Assembly: GCA_050290245.1 (NCBI GenBank) | Contig: JBNKHH010000047.1 | Span: 1 to 18,614 of the forward strand | DNA: 18,614 bases | Origin: JBNKHH01 sp050290245 | Lineage (GTDB): Bacteria > Pseudomonadota > Alphaproteobacteria > Rhodobacterales > Rhodobacteraceae | Direction of reading: 5' to 3' | In this document: piece after piece, positions 1 through 6,349 of the stretch | Numbering within the stretch: position 1 is the first letter of the stretch | How the letters are laid out: every line of letters begins with the position of its first letter | The notes under the pieces: generated by a model | The model's input: only the letters and a program-made list of their open reading frames with translations | Told to the model about the DNA's origin: nothing | The model's database searches: none | Program-made: the position numbers and the translations under genes

Positions 1-264
1 CGGGCCGTGGAACAACGCATCGCCTCGGTCCTGCTTCAGATCGTCAGCCAGTCTGGTCGCAAGAGCGAGCGCGGAATCGAAATACCGTATCCAATTACGC
101 GCGCGACAATAGCTGAAATGACCGGCACAACGCTGCACACGGTCAGCCGGCTTTTGTCGTCGTGGGAAAAGCGGGGGATCGTGGCAAGCACCCGCAAACA
201 CATCACCATTACCGGTCCGCACAAACTGTACCTGATCAGCAAATCCGGCTCGGACCAGAGTTGA
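1..264 (+). CDS. Crp/Fnr-family transcriptional regulator, C-terminal part (5' end outside window)
   Basis: Only the C-terminal DNA-binding end is present, about 87 residues; the reading frame is open through the window edge, so the effector domain lies upstream. The visible part is a winged helix-turn-helix. The segment ITRATIAEMTGTTLHTVSRL is the typical Crp/Fnr recognition-helix region (residues about 32-51 of the visible part), followed by a wing and a short tail. Regulators with this signature include the NnrR/Dnr group that controls denitrification and nitric-oxide response. I cannot tell the subgroup because the N-terminal cysteines or haem region are not visible. The 3' end overlaps the convergent DUF1858 gene by 29 bp. 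That gene's upstream region has TTG-N8-CAA sites, which fits local control by this protein. The family is clear; the role in nitrogen-oxide sensing is inference. Confidence 0.88.
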   Translation, partial: RAVEQRIASVLLQIVSQSGRKSERGIEIPYPITRATIAEMTGTTLHTVSRLLSSWEKRGIVASTRKHITITGPHKLYLISKSGSDQS

Positions 265-466
265 CGTTGATCTTTCTCAGCAATTCTTTTCGAAATGCCT
301 GTTCATCCAGCCGGTATTCCCGGCACGCATCCGCAATTGTGTGAAATGGAGAAATCGGACACCCGACGCATAGCATTCCATGCTCAAGGAAGATGGCCGC
401 GGTGTCAGGCCAGTTCGAAAAAATCTCGGCCAGCGGAAGGTCCGGATTGTTGAAATCAAGAGACAT
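236..466 (-). CDS. DUF1858 small redox-disulfide protein
   Basis: This 76-residue cytosolic protein matches the DUF1858 pattern (hybrid-cluster-protein-associated redox disulfide domain). It has a short helical N-terminus, the segment LAEIFSNWPDTAAIFLEHGM, then the CVGC motif at Cys33 and Cys36, followed by a helix with Cys48. Members are thought to be redox-active CxxC proteins and often lie near nitric-oxide or hybrid-cluster genes; the precise reaction is unknown. I chose the ATG at 464-466 because the family begins about here and the upstream in-frame extension to 586 is arginine-rich and unlike the family. No strong Shine-Dalgarno sequence is visible. The last 29 bp overlap the convergent Crp/Fnr gene. 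A TTG-N8-CAA box is centred about 62 bp upstream of the start codon. Confidence 0.82.
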   Translation of the reverse strand: MSLDFNNPDLPLAEIFSNWPDTAAIFLEHGMLCVGCPISPFHTIADACREYRLDEQAFRKELLRKINVNSGPSRIC

Positions 467-480
467 GGAGGCATTTTCGC

Positions 481-494
481 TTGCTGCCCGCCAA
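481..494. promoter_or_regulatory. TTG-N8-CAA site, proximal (candidate FNR/NnrR-type box)
   Basis: The sequence TTGCTGCCCGCCAA fits the TTG-N8-CAA frame bound by FNR, Dnr and NnrR-type regulators, but its inner half-site bases are poor. It lies 15 bp upstream of the DUF1858 start codon, so if used it could repress. A chance match is quite possible. Confidence 0.25.
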
Positions 495-521
495 GTCTGC
501 CCTGCTTTCCTTGCTCGAACG

Positions 522-535
522 TTGTGCTGAAACAA
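522..535. promoter_or_regulatory. TTG-N8-CAA site, distal (candidate FNR/NnrR-type box)
   Basis: The sequence TTGTGCTGAAACAA has near-symmetric half-sites (TTGTG and AACAA) with the four-base centre expected for FNR/NnrR-type boxes. Its centre is at 528.5. A class II activator site at -41.5 would put a minus-strand transcription start near 487, leaving a leader of about 20 nt before the DUF1858 ATG. The adjacent Crp/Fnr-type gene is a natural candidate regulator. The match is seen; the function is inferred. Confidence 0.4.
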
Positions 536-705
536 GCAACGAGGCCGCATGTTCCGGCGTTCGCTGTGAACCAGACCGAAGGGCATATCGATCCGGTGAG
601 GGCGGCTCGCAAATCGGGTGCCGTGTCGCGGGCGTGGCTTGTCTCGGACACTGCTTTTTCAGGCTGCCGTTCCAATTCTCGGCGATCTCACTTACCGTTG
701 TAGCC

Positions 706-1206
706 ATGCCCAGAACCGTGACCGTTTCCGACAAGATGCAGAAGGGATATTCGTACGAACTTGTGGCCCCGATCGGGAAGGAGTTCGCCGAAGATTTCCG
801 CCCGCATTACACTCCCGCAGAGATGCTTGAGATGGGGGTGTTCGAAGGCAAGTACATGAACGATTGCCGCGATGAATTTCCGGCAAGCTGGTTCGAAAAT
901 GCCCAGCTATCGGACCGGCCCGACCCCGAAGTCAACTATTTCGGCATCAAGAGCCGTCAGTCGCTCGCGGTCTGGCGGGAAAAGGGTTGGATATATGGTC
1001 CCGACCCGCGCGGCTGGTTCCAGTGGTACTGCCGCTACTTCATGGGGCGGCGCCTGCCCGAAGTCGACGACAAACAAATCAAACGGTGGAAGAACTTTGC
1101 ACGACACGCCGGTCAGGTGCGCAAGAACTGTGACCCCGGCGACATCTTCTGCCGGCCCCGTCAGAGGCAGGCTTTGTTGCAATGGTCGTATGACGCTTTG
1201 ATCTGA
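706..1206 (+). CDS. Conserved protein of unknown function, 166 aa
   Basis: I recognise the sequence type as a conserved uncharacterised protein but know no function. It is soluble, with no signal peptide or membrane segment. It is rich in Trp, Tyr and Phe in the segment GWIYGPDPRGWFQWYCRYFM (residues about 95-113). It also has a highly ordered C-terminus with Cys142, Cys149 and RPRQRQALLQW. Four cysteines (54, 109, 142, 149) and many charged and aromatic residues suggest a compact, perhaps nucleic-acid- or cofactor-binding fold; this is speculation. I chose the ATG at 706 because upstream in-frame sequence back to 481 is low-complexity and not family-like. There is no clear ribosome-binding site; the ATG at residue 11 is an alternative. 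It is divergent from the DUF1858 gene, with a 239-bp gap between them. Confidence 0.8.
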   Translation: MPRTVTVSDKMQKGYSYELVAPIGKEFAEDFRPHYTPAEMLEMGVFEGKYMNDCRDEFPASWFENAQLSDRPDPEVNYFGIKSRQSLAVWREKGWIYGPDPRGWFQWYCRYFMGRRLPEVDDKQIKRWKNFARHAGQVRKNCDPGDIFCRPRQRQALLQWSYDALI

Positions 1207-1207
1207 A

Positions 1208-1375
1208 AGGGATGGGGCCGTTCCAGTTTCCGACGGACACGAAGGCGAAGGCCTCCGGAGACGGGCTATCTCTGGGATGTTCGATCAGGAAAACGTCGTC
1301 GTGACGCACCAGGAAATCCAGCAGGGCTGTCAAATTGACGCGAGGCCACCCCGTGAAACGCGGCCGACGGCGGGG
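1208..1375 (-). pseudogene. Possible coding remnant in the gap before dctB
   Basis: One minus-strand frame is open from an in-frame TAG (1376-1378) down past 1208. In the gene-free part it reads as natural protein, for example VNLTALLDFLVRHDDVFLIE followed by a segment with FAFVSVGNWNGPIPF. About 70 percent of its codons end in G or C, as in the neighbouring genes. No ATG or GTG start is available, only a TTG at 1331-1333, and the frame then runs antisense into the 166-aa gene. It may be a decayed gene end. I do not recognise a family, and chance cannot be excluded. Otherwise I see no feature in the 1207-1412 gap. Confidence 0.25.
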
Positions 1376-1412
1376 CTAGACGGCGTTCGGTGTGGCCCGA
1401 TACCATGGCGCT

Positions 1413-3167
1413 ATGCGGCGTAATGTTCCCATACTCCAGATTGTCAGCTTTCTTTTGGCGGGCATGGCTTTTGTGTTTGCCATTTGGTGGGCCGGGTTGG
1501 GCCAGTCTCTCGACCAGCTAGAAAAACGTGGCCAGTCCGACCTTGCGCTTGCCTCGGACCGACTTGTCAAACAGCTGACGCGATATCGGGAGTTGATTGT
1601 GGTTCTGGCCGACGACGCTCAGTTCCAAAACCCCAGCCTGCCGCCAGCGTTGTTCCAAAACACCCTGCGCCGTGCCGCTGATCTGACCGGTGCCCTGGAC
1701 GTCATCTTTTTGAACCGCGACCAGAGCGTCGTTGCCAGCGCCAGTCAAAGCCAGTCTACCGATTGGGTCGACGACACCTTTGTGCGACGGGCGTTGACCG
1801 GCGGGCTTGGCAACTATCATGCCATCAGTTCCGCATTTCAGACGCGGGCTTATTATTTCTCGGCCCCGATCTTTTCGCCCGAAGGTCCTGTGATCGGGGT
1901 TCTGGTTGTGGTTGTCGATCTTGACAGGATCGAAGCCGAAGGACGTGGTTCGATTCCGGTAGTCATGTTCATGGATGCCCAGAACGTCATCATTTCATCG
2001 AACCGTTCGGAGCTGGTCTTGATGCAACGGGGGGACAAGGATTCGAACGGCAGTTCCCATTATGAACCGGGGCAATTGCGCCCGTTCGTACCTTTTTCCA
2101 GCCGGGCTATCCACGGCGCGCAGCTTTGGGATATCGATGCCGGACCATATGTTCCGCACCGTGCGCTGCATGTCGAGCGCAATATCGCGATTCTCGGTTT
2201 GGTGGCCGAGGCGCTTTTGGACGCGCGCCCTGCGTATGTTACCGCCGGGCTTCAGGCCACCGTCGCCGCTGCACTTCTCGCTTTCTTCGGAGCAGTTCTT
2301 TACCTGACCACGGAACGCCGCCGGGCTCTGTCAGTGGCCAATGCCGAACTTGAAACCCGCGTGGCAGAGCGAACGCGTGATCTGTCGCTGTCAAACGCGG
2401 CGCTGCGCCTCGAGGTGGCCGAACGCAAAGAGGCGGAACAAGCCCTGAAAAAAGCCCAGGATGACCTTGTGCAGGCGGGAAAGTTGGCCGCGCTTGGCCA
2501 GATGTCAGCGGGCATCAGCCACGAGTTGAACCAACCCTTGATGGCGATCCGCTCTTTCGCCGAGAACGGCGAGCGCTTTCTCGACATGGACCGGCGTGAC
2601 ATGGTTCAGGGAAACCTGGCCAAGATTTCCGATCTTGCGGGACGTGCGGCCCGGATCATCAAGAATCTCAAATCTTTCGCCCGCCAGGAAAGCGAACCGT
2701 CGATGCGTGTCGATCTGTGCGAGGTTGCCCGCGCCGCCATCGAGATGACCGAGGGTCATCTGGCACGCGAAAATGTCGGGGTGGTCGCCGAGTTGCCGAC
2801 ATATCCGGTTTGGGTCGACGGGGGAGAGGTGCGTCTGCAGCAAGTGCTCGTCAACCTGATCACGAATGCAGCCGACGCCATGTCCGACTGTCCTGACAAG
2901 GCGGTGACGGTCAGGGTTTCGGAAAAGCCCGAGCCGACCATCACCGTGCGCGATACTGGGCCGGGCATCGCGGATCCCGAGCGCATTTTCGAACCTTTCT
3001 ATTCCACCAAGACCGTGGGTGACGGCGAGGGGACGGGGCTTGGGCTTTCCATTTCTTATGGCCTTGTTCAAAGCTTTGGCGGCAACATTTCAGGGGAAAA
3101 TGCCGAGGGCGGCGGAGCCGTCTTTACTGTGCGCCTTAAGCCCTGGCAAAAGGAGCAAGCCGCATGA
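1413..3167 (+). CDS. dctB: DctB-type transport sensor histidine kinase
   Basis: This 584-residue inner-membrane kinase has the DctB layout. A first membrane helix (about residues 5-27) is followed by a periplasmic sensor of about 250 residues, probably a double PDC/Cache domain. A second helix (about 281-300) leads into a coiled-coil linker rich in Glu, Ala and Arg. The HisKA box is GISHELNQPL with phospho-acceptor His370. The HATPase_c domain has an N-box (QQVLVNLITNAADA, about 475-488), a G1 box (VRDTGPGI) and a G2 box (GEGTGLGLSISYG). All catalytic motifs are intact. I chose the ATG at 1413; an in-frame GTG at 1392 adds seven residues, and neither has a strong Shine-Dalgarno. The stop overlaps the regulator start by 4 bp (ATGA), so the two are translationally coupled. 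DctB kinases usually sense C4-dicarboxylates, but the neighbouring sugar enzymes leave the ligand open. Confidence 0.88.
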   Translation: MRRNVPILQIVSFLLAGMAFVFAIWWAGLGQSLDQLEKRGQSDLALASDRLVKQLTRYRELIVVLADDAQFQNPSLPPALFQNTLRRAADLTGALDVIFLNRDQSVVASASQSQSTDWVDDTFVRRALTGGLGNYHAISSAFQTRAYYFSAPIFSPEGPVIGVLVVVVDLDRIEAEGRGSIPVVMFMDAQNVIISSNRSELVLMQRGDKDSNGSSHYEPGQLRPFVPFSSRAIHGAQLWDIDAGPYVPHRALHVERNIAILGLVAEALLDARPAYVTAGLQATVAAALLAFFGAVLYLTTERRRALSVANAELETRVAERTRDLSLSNAALRLEVAERKEAEQALKKAQDDLVQAGKLAALGQMSAGISHELNQPLMAIRSFAENGERFLDMDRRDMVQGNLAKISDLAGRAARIIKNLKSFARQESEPSMRVDLCEVARAAIEMTEGHLARENVGVVAELPTYPVWVDGGEVRLQQVLVNLITNAADAMSDCPDKAVTVRVSEKPEPTITVRDTGPGIADPERIFEPFYSTKTVGDGEGTGLGLSISYGLVQSFGGNISGENAEGGGAVFTVRLKPWQKEQAA

Positions 3168-4384
3168 GCCGGGTTCTTTTGGTCGAAGATGACGCGCCGG
3201 TGCGCGAAGCACTGGCGCAGACGCTGGAGCTTGCCGGGTTGCGTGTGACTGCTGCCAGCGCCTTTGTCGTGGCGCGCGATCACATTCGCCGCGAGTTTGA
3301 GGGCGTCATCGTTTCCGACATTCGAATGCCGGGCAAGGATGGCATGGCACTGTTGGAACACACCAAAAAGATCGACGCGGAATTGCCGGTGATCCTTTTG
3401 ACGGGCGAGGGCGACATCCCCACTGCCGTTGAGGCTCTGAACCGAGGAGCCTTCGATTTCCTGGAAAAGCCATGTCCGACCGAACAACTGGTTGGAACCG
3501 TCCAACGCGCACTTGAAATCCGGCGGCAAGCACTGGCCGACCGTCGGCTCAAAGCCCAACTCGACAACGGGGACGCGGCTGCACGGCTTTTGTTCGGGAC
3601 GTCGGCACTTGCAGACCGGCTGCGCAACGACGTACGCCAGATCGCCCGCCTACCTGGAAGCGTGCTGATCGCAGGCGCTCCGGGTTCGGGGCTTTCCAAG
3701 GTCGCCGAAGTACTCCACCTTCTTTCGTCGCGTGCCTCCGGTCCGTTCATCAAGCTTGGTACCTCGGGGCTCGAGCCGGCGGCTCTGGACCGGGCAATCC
3801 ATGTGGCCGAGGGGGGTAGTCTTTTTCTGAACGAGATTTCGTCGCTGTCACAGGCCTGCCAATACGAGTTGCTAGAGTTTCTGGATGGCAACCCAGATAT
3901 TCGTGTCTTGGCAGGCACCACCCGCGATCTTACGAACGACAGCGGAACTGGCCAATTCCTGCCGGACCTCTATTACCGGATTGAGGCGCTTCGCATCCGT
4001 ATCCCGGCCCTGAAAGAACGGCCCGAAGATATACCGGTGTTGTTCCGTCACTATGTCGCTCAGGCCTGCGAACAAGCCGGTGTCCCCGAGCCAACGATCC
4101 CGCCGGGGCTGCTTGGCTCGCTCATGACACAGGACTGGCCTGGGAATGCACGGGCTCTTATGAACGCCGCCATGCGGTTCGTCCTTGGGCTGACGCCTGA
4201 CGAGAACGACGAGATCGGGTTGGTCGAGAAGATGGCTCAGATCGAAGCGTCTCTCTTGATCGATGCCCTTAGACGCCACAAGGGCAATGCGACGGTAACG
4301 GCCGAAAAGCTGAAACTGCCGCGCAAGACGCTTTACGACAAGCTGACGAAATACGGCATCCGTCCCGAAGACTATCGTGCCTGA
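3164..4384 (+). CDS. dctD: DctD-like response regulator with a degenerate sigma54-activator (AAA+) domain
   Basis: The 406-residue protein has an N-terminal receiver with acidic pair Asp9/Asp10, phospho-acceptor Asp52 and a conserved Lys in FLEKPCP. A NtrC/DctD-type AAA+ region follows, then a C-terminal Fis-type helix-turn-helix (GNATVTAEKLKLPRKTLYDK). The AAA+ region departs strongly from active enhancer-binding proteins. Walker A reads GAPGSGLS (171-178), with Leu177 where the catalytic Lys belongs. Walker B reads GGSLFLNEI, with Asn223 for Asp. The stretch that normally holds the GAFTGA sigma54-contact loop is missing, about 20 residues shorter between PFIKLG and GGSLFL. The DLYYRI segment remains, but the preceding FR is FL. 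By these residues it should not hydrolyse ATP or remodel sigma54 holoenzyme. It probably binds the two palindromes just downstream of its own stop codon. Fold and family are clear; the altered mechanism is inference. Confidence 0.87.
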   Translation: MSRVLLVEDDAPVREALAQTLELAGLRVTAASAFVVARDHIRREFEGVIVSDIRMPGKDGMALLEHTKKIDAELPVILLTGEGDIPTAVEALNRGAFDFLEKPCPTEQLVGTVQRALEIRRQALADRRLKAQLDNGDAAARLLFGTSALADRLRNDVRQIARLPGSVLIAGAPGSGLSKVAEVLHLLSSRASGPFIKLGTSGLEPAALDRAIHVAEGGSLFLNEISSLSQACQYELLEFLDGNPDIRVLAGTTRDLTNDSGTGQFLPDLYYRIEALRIRIPALKERPEDIPVLFRHYVAQACEQAGVPEPTIPPGLLGSLMTQDWPGNARALMNAAMRFVLGLTPDENDEIGLVEKMAQIEASLLIDALRRHKGNATVTAEKLKLPRKTLYDKLTKYGIRPEDYRA

Positions 4385-4386
4385 GA

Positions 4387-4404
4387 TGTGCGGATTTCCG
4401 CACA
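4387..4404. promoter_or_regulatory. Palindromic operator 1 upstream of dctP
   Basis: TGTGCGGATTTCCGCACA is an inverted repeat with perfect 8-bp arms (TGTGCGGA and TCCGCACA) around TT. It starts two bases after the regulator stop codon and 206 bp before the dctP start. A second, imperfect copy lies 34 bp downstream. Tandem palindromes upstream of the transport gene are the known arrangement for rhizobial DctD at dctA, so the adjacent DctD-like protein is the likely ligand (inference). Confidence 0.75.
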
Positions 4405-4420
4405 CAGGGCGCTAACAGCC

Positions 4421-4438
4421 TGTCCGGATTTTCGCACA
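4421..4438. promoter_or_regulatory. Palindromic operator 2 upstream of dctP
   Basis: TGTCCGGATTTTCGCACA matches operator 1 at 16 of 18 positions, but its own symmetry is broken at two positions, so it should bind more weakly. The centre-to-centre distance is 34 bp, a little over three helical turns, which puts the sites on about the same DNA face. Its centre is 55 bp upstream of the centre of the TATAAT element, which is roughly -64 from the expected transcription start and a usual place for an activator at a sigma70 promoter. Confidence 0.7.
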
Positions 4439-4458
4439 TCTTTTCTGCGGAGAGATGA

Positions 4459-4487
4459 GTGTGTTTCGTAAGTGATTGAAATATAAT
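4459..4487 (+). promoter_or_regulatory. Candidate sigma70-type promoter of the TRAP operon
   Basis: A perfect TATAAT lies at 4482-4487 in a short AT-rich tract. The -35 position 17 bp upstream (4459-4464, GTGTGT) is poor, as expected for an activator-dependent promoter. Transcription would start near 4494, giving a leader of about 116 nt before dctP. I looked for a sigma54 -24/-12 element (GG-N10-GC) between the operators and dctP; the closest TGG...TGC pair (near 4505-4524) has spacing 4 bp too long. Confidence 0.5.
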
Positions 4488-4609
4488 TGATAAAGACCGT
4501 CCATTTGGTGAATCCGATCCTTGCTTGCACTCGCCTGACAACTGTCGATTCTCGTCGATGGGAGGAAACTCACCAGTAAATCCATTTTTCGGACCTTGGG
4601 AGGATACCG

Positions 4610-5611
4610 ATGAAATTCCTGACTACTGCCGCTGTTGCGGCCATGATGTGCCTTGGCACCAACGCTGCCTTCGCCGCCTGTGACGACGGCGAGATCGTCG
4701 TCAAGTTTGCGCATGTCACCAACTCCGACCGTCACCCGAAAGGCATAGCCGCGACCCTGCTGGCCGAGCGCGTGAATGAAGAGATGAACGGTACAATGTG
4801 CATGGAGGTTTTCCCGAACTCCACGCTCTACAACGATGACCAGGTTCTGGAGGCCATGCTTCAGGGCGATGTTCAACTGGCGGCACCGTCGCTGTCCAAG
4901 TTTGAAGCCTTCACCAGAAAGTTCCGCATCTTTGATCTGCCGTTCATGTTCAAGAACGTCGACGCGGTGGATGCCTTCCAGACCTCGGCGACCGGCCAGG
5001 CCATGAAGGATTCGATGCAGCGCCGTGGCTTGCAGGGGCTTGAATTCTGGCACAACGGGATGAAGCAAATCTCGGCCGACAAACCGCTTGAAATGCCGGG
5101 CGATGCCGCGGGCCTCAAGTTCCGTGTTCAACCCTCGGACGTGCTGGTCGCCCAGATGGAGGCCCTCAAAGCCTCGCCCCAGCCGATGGCTTTCTCGGAA
5201 GTCTATGGTGCTCTGCAAACCGGCGTCGTGAACGGGCAGGAGAATACCTGGTCGAACATCTATGGCCAGAAGTTCTTTGAAGTTCAGGACGGTATTACCG
5301 AGACCAACCACGGCATCATCGACTATCTGGTTGTGACCTCGGTCGATTGGCTGGCCAGCCTGGACGCGGATGTGCGCGATCAGTTCCTGACCATTCTGCG
5401 TGAAGTCACCGTAACCCGTAACGGCGAGTCCTTTGCCGTGAACGAGGCTGCCAAGCAGTCGATTATCGACGCCGGTGGCACAATCCGCCAGTTGACGCCC
5501 GAGCAGCGTCAGGCCTGGGTTGACGCGATGAAGCCCGTCTGGGCCCAGTTCGAAGGCGACGTAGGCGCCGACAACATCGCCGCGGCGCAGGAAATCAACG
5601 CGTCGATGTAA
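4610..5611 (+). CDS. dctP: TRAP transporter substrate-binding protein DctP
   Basis: The 333-residue periplasmic protein delivers substrate to the DctQM membrane pair. It has a signal peptide (residues 1 to about 22, with AFA before the mature ACDDGE) and the DctP fold. The family hallmarks are present: Arg172 in LKFRVQPSD, the carboxylate-binding arginine of TRAP binding proteins, and the NGQEN segment at 208-212. The conserved arginine points to an organic-acid ligand such as a C4-dicarboxylate or sugar acid; sequence alone does not separate these. The ATG at 4610 has a strong Shine-Dalgarno (GGGAGG, 4598-4603). The gene is first in the operon and is followed by a terminator-like hairpin before dctQ, which would give more binding protein than permease. 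Two palindromic operators and a TATAAT lie upstream. Confidence 0.95.
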   Translation: MKFLTTAAVAAMMCLGTNAAFAACDDGEIVVKFAHVTNSDRHPKGIAATLLAERVNEEMNGTMCMEVFPNSTLYNDDQVLEAMLQGDVQLAAPSLSKFEAFTRKFRIFDLPFMFKNVDAVDAFQTSATGQAMKDSMQRRGLQGLEFWHNGMKQISADKPLEMPGDAAGLKFRVQPSDVLVAQMEALKASPQPMAFSEVYGALQTGVVNGQENTWSNIYGQKFFEVQDGITETNHGIIDYLVVTSVDWLASLDADVRDQFLTILREVTVTRNGESFAVNEAAKQSIIDAGGTIRQLTPEQRQAWVDAMKPVWAQFEGDVGADNIAAAQEINASM

Positions 5612-5622
5612 GATCGGCAACG

Positions 5623-5654
5623 AATGGCCCGCTCCATCGGCGGGCCATTTTTTT
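5623..5654 (+). terminator. Terminator or attenuator hairpin between dctP and dctQ
   Basis: A perfect 10-bp stem (AATGGCCCGC at 5623-5632 and GCGGGCCATT at 5640-5649) closes a 7-nt loop and runs into seven T residues (5648-5654). This is a standard intrinsic terminator shape. It lies inside an operon, directly before the strong dctQ ribosome-binding site, so it most likely ends part of the transcripts after dctP or protects the dctP message 3' end. Confidence 0.82.
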
Positions 5655-5669
5655 CAAGGGGAGGGGAAT

Positions 5670-6344
5670 ATGTCCGCACATTTCCATGCGAGGGGGCCGG
5701 TCGGTCGCTTTGTCAACAGCATTGAAGAGACCATGATCGCGGCGCTCCTGGGGCTGATGACGGTCATCACATTCATCAACGTCGTTTTGCGATACGTGTT
5801 CAACACCTCGGTCATCTGGGGTTTGGAAGTCACCCTCATCCTTTTTGCCTGGCTCGTGCTCCTGGGCATTTCATACGGTTTCAAGGTCACCGCGCACCTG
5901 GGGGTGGACGCGCTGATCAATACCCTGCCGAGCAAGGGTCAGCGCGTGCTGGCCCTGATCGCCGCAGCCTGCTGTATCGCCTATGCCATACTGCTGTTCA
6001 AAGGGTCCTGGGATTATTGGGCGCCCTTCGCGGCGCTGCAACCGACCGAAGGCCGCTGGTTCCCCCTCGGGTTCACCGAGGGCGTGCGTGACCGGGCATT
6101 CTACATTACCGACCAGGTTCCGATGCTGGGAATATTCAGGTGGCTTGAGGACGCGATCAACTACGGAGATCCATATGACAAACTTCCCCGTGTGATCCCC
6201 TATGCCATCCTGCCGTTTTCAACCGCGCTCATCCTATTGCGCGTTATCCAGGCCACTGTCGGTATCGTGACCGGCAAGCGAGAGAGCCTGATTGTGAGCC
6301 ACGAGGCCGAAGACGCCGTGGCCGAAGCCCGGATCGAGGAGTAA
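5670..6344 (+). CDS. dctQ: TRAP transporter small permease DctQ
   Basis: The 224-residue inner-membrane protein has the DctQ layout of four membrane helices: about residues 22-42, 50-70, 90-110 and a last one near 178-198 (VIPYAILPFSTALILLRVIQ). The region FNTSVIWGLEVTLILFAWLV is typical of the family. Between helices 3 and 4 there is a longer hydrophilic loop (about residues 112-170) than in the smallest DctQ proteins of about 160-180 residues. It pairs with DctM to form the sodium-driven translocation unit. The start at 5670 follows a purine-rich ribosome-binding site (AAGGGGAGGGG, 5656-5665). The dctM gene begins 6 bp after its stop, with the dctM Shine-Dalgarno lying in the last dctQ codons. 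Confidence 0.92.
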   Translation: MSAHFHARGPVGRFVNSIEETMIAALLGLMTVITFINVVLRYVFNTSVIWGLEVTLILFAWLVLLGISYGFKVTAHLGVDALINTLPSKGQRVLALIAAACCIAYAILLFKGSWDYWAPFAALQPTEGRWFPLGFTEGVRDRAFYITDQVPMLGIFRWLEDAINYGDPYDKLPRVIPYAILPFSTALILLRVIQATVGIVTGKRESLIVSHEAEDAVAEARIEE

Positions 6345-6349
6345 TCAGA

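Noticed and set aside
481..705. Upstream extension of the 166-aa protein to 481
   Set aside because: The added 75 residues are low-quality sequence, cover the FNR-like sites and are not separated by any ribosome-binding site; the ATG at 706 gives the conserved-looking protein.
4505..4524. Possible sigma54 promoter upstream of dctP (TGG...TGC)
   Set aside because: The distance between the GG and GC elements is 14 bp rather than 10, and the rest of the -24/-12 consensus is absent.
4412..5620. Minus-strand frame of 402 residues opposite dctP
   Set aside because: His/Arg/Gly-rich composition with no domain, exactly opposite a gene with a strong family match.
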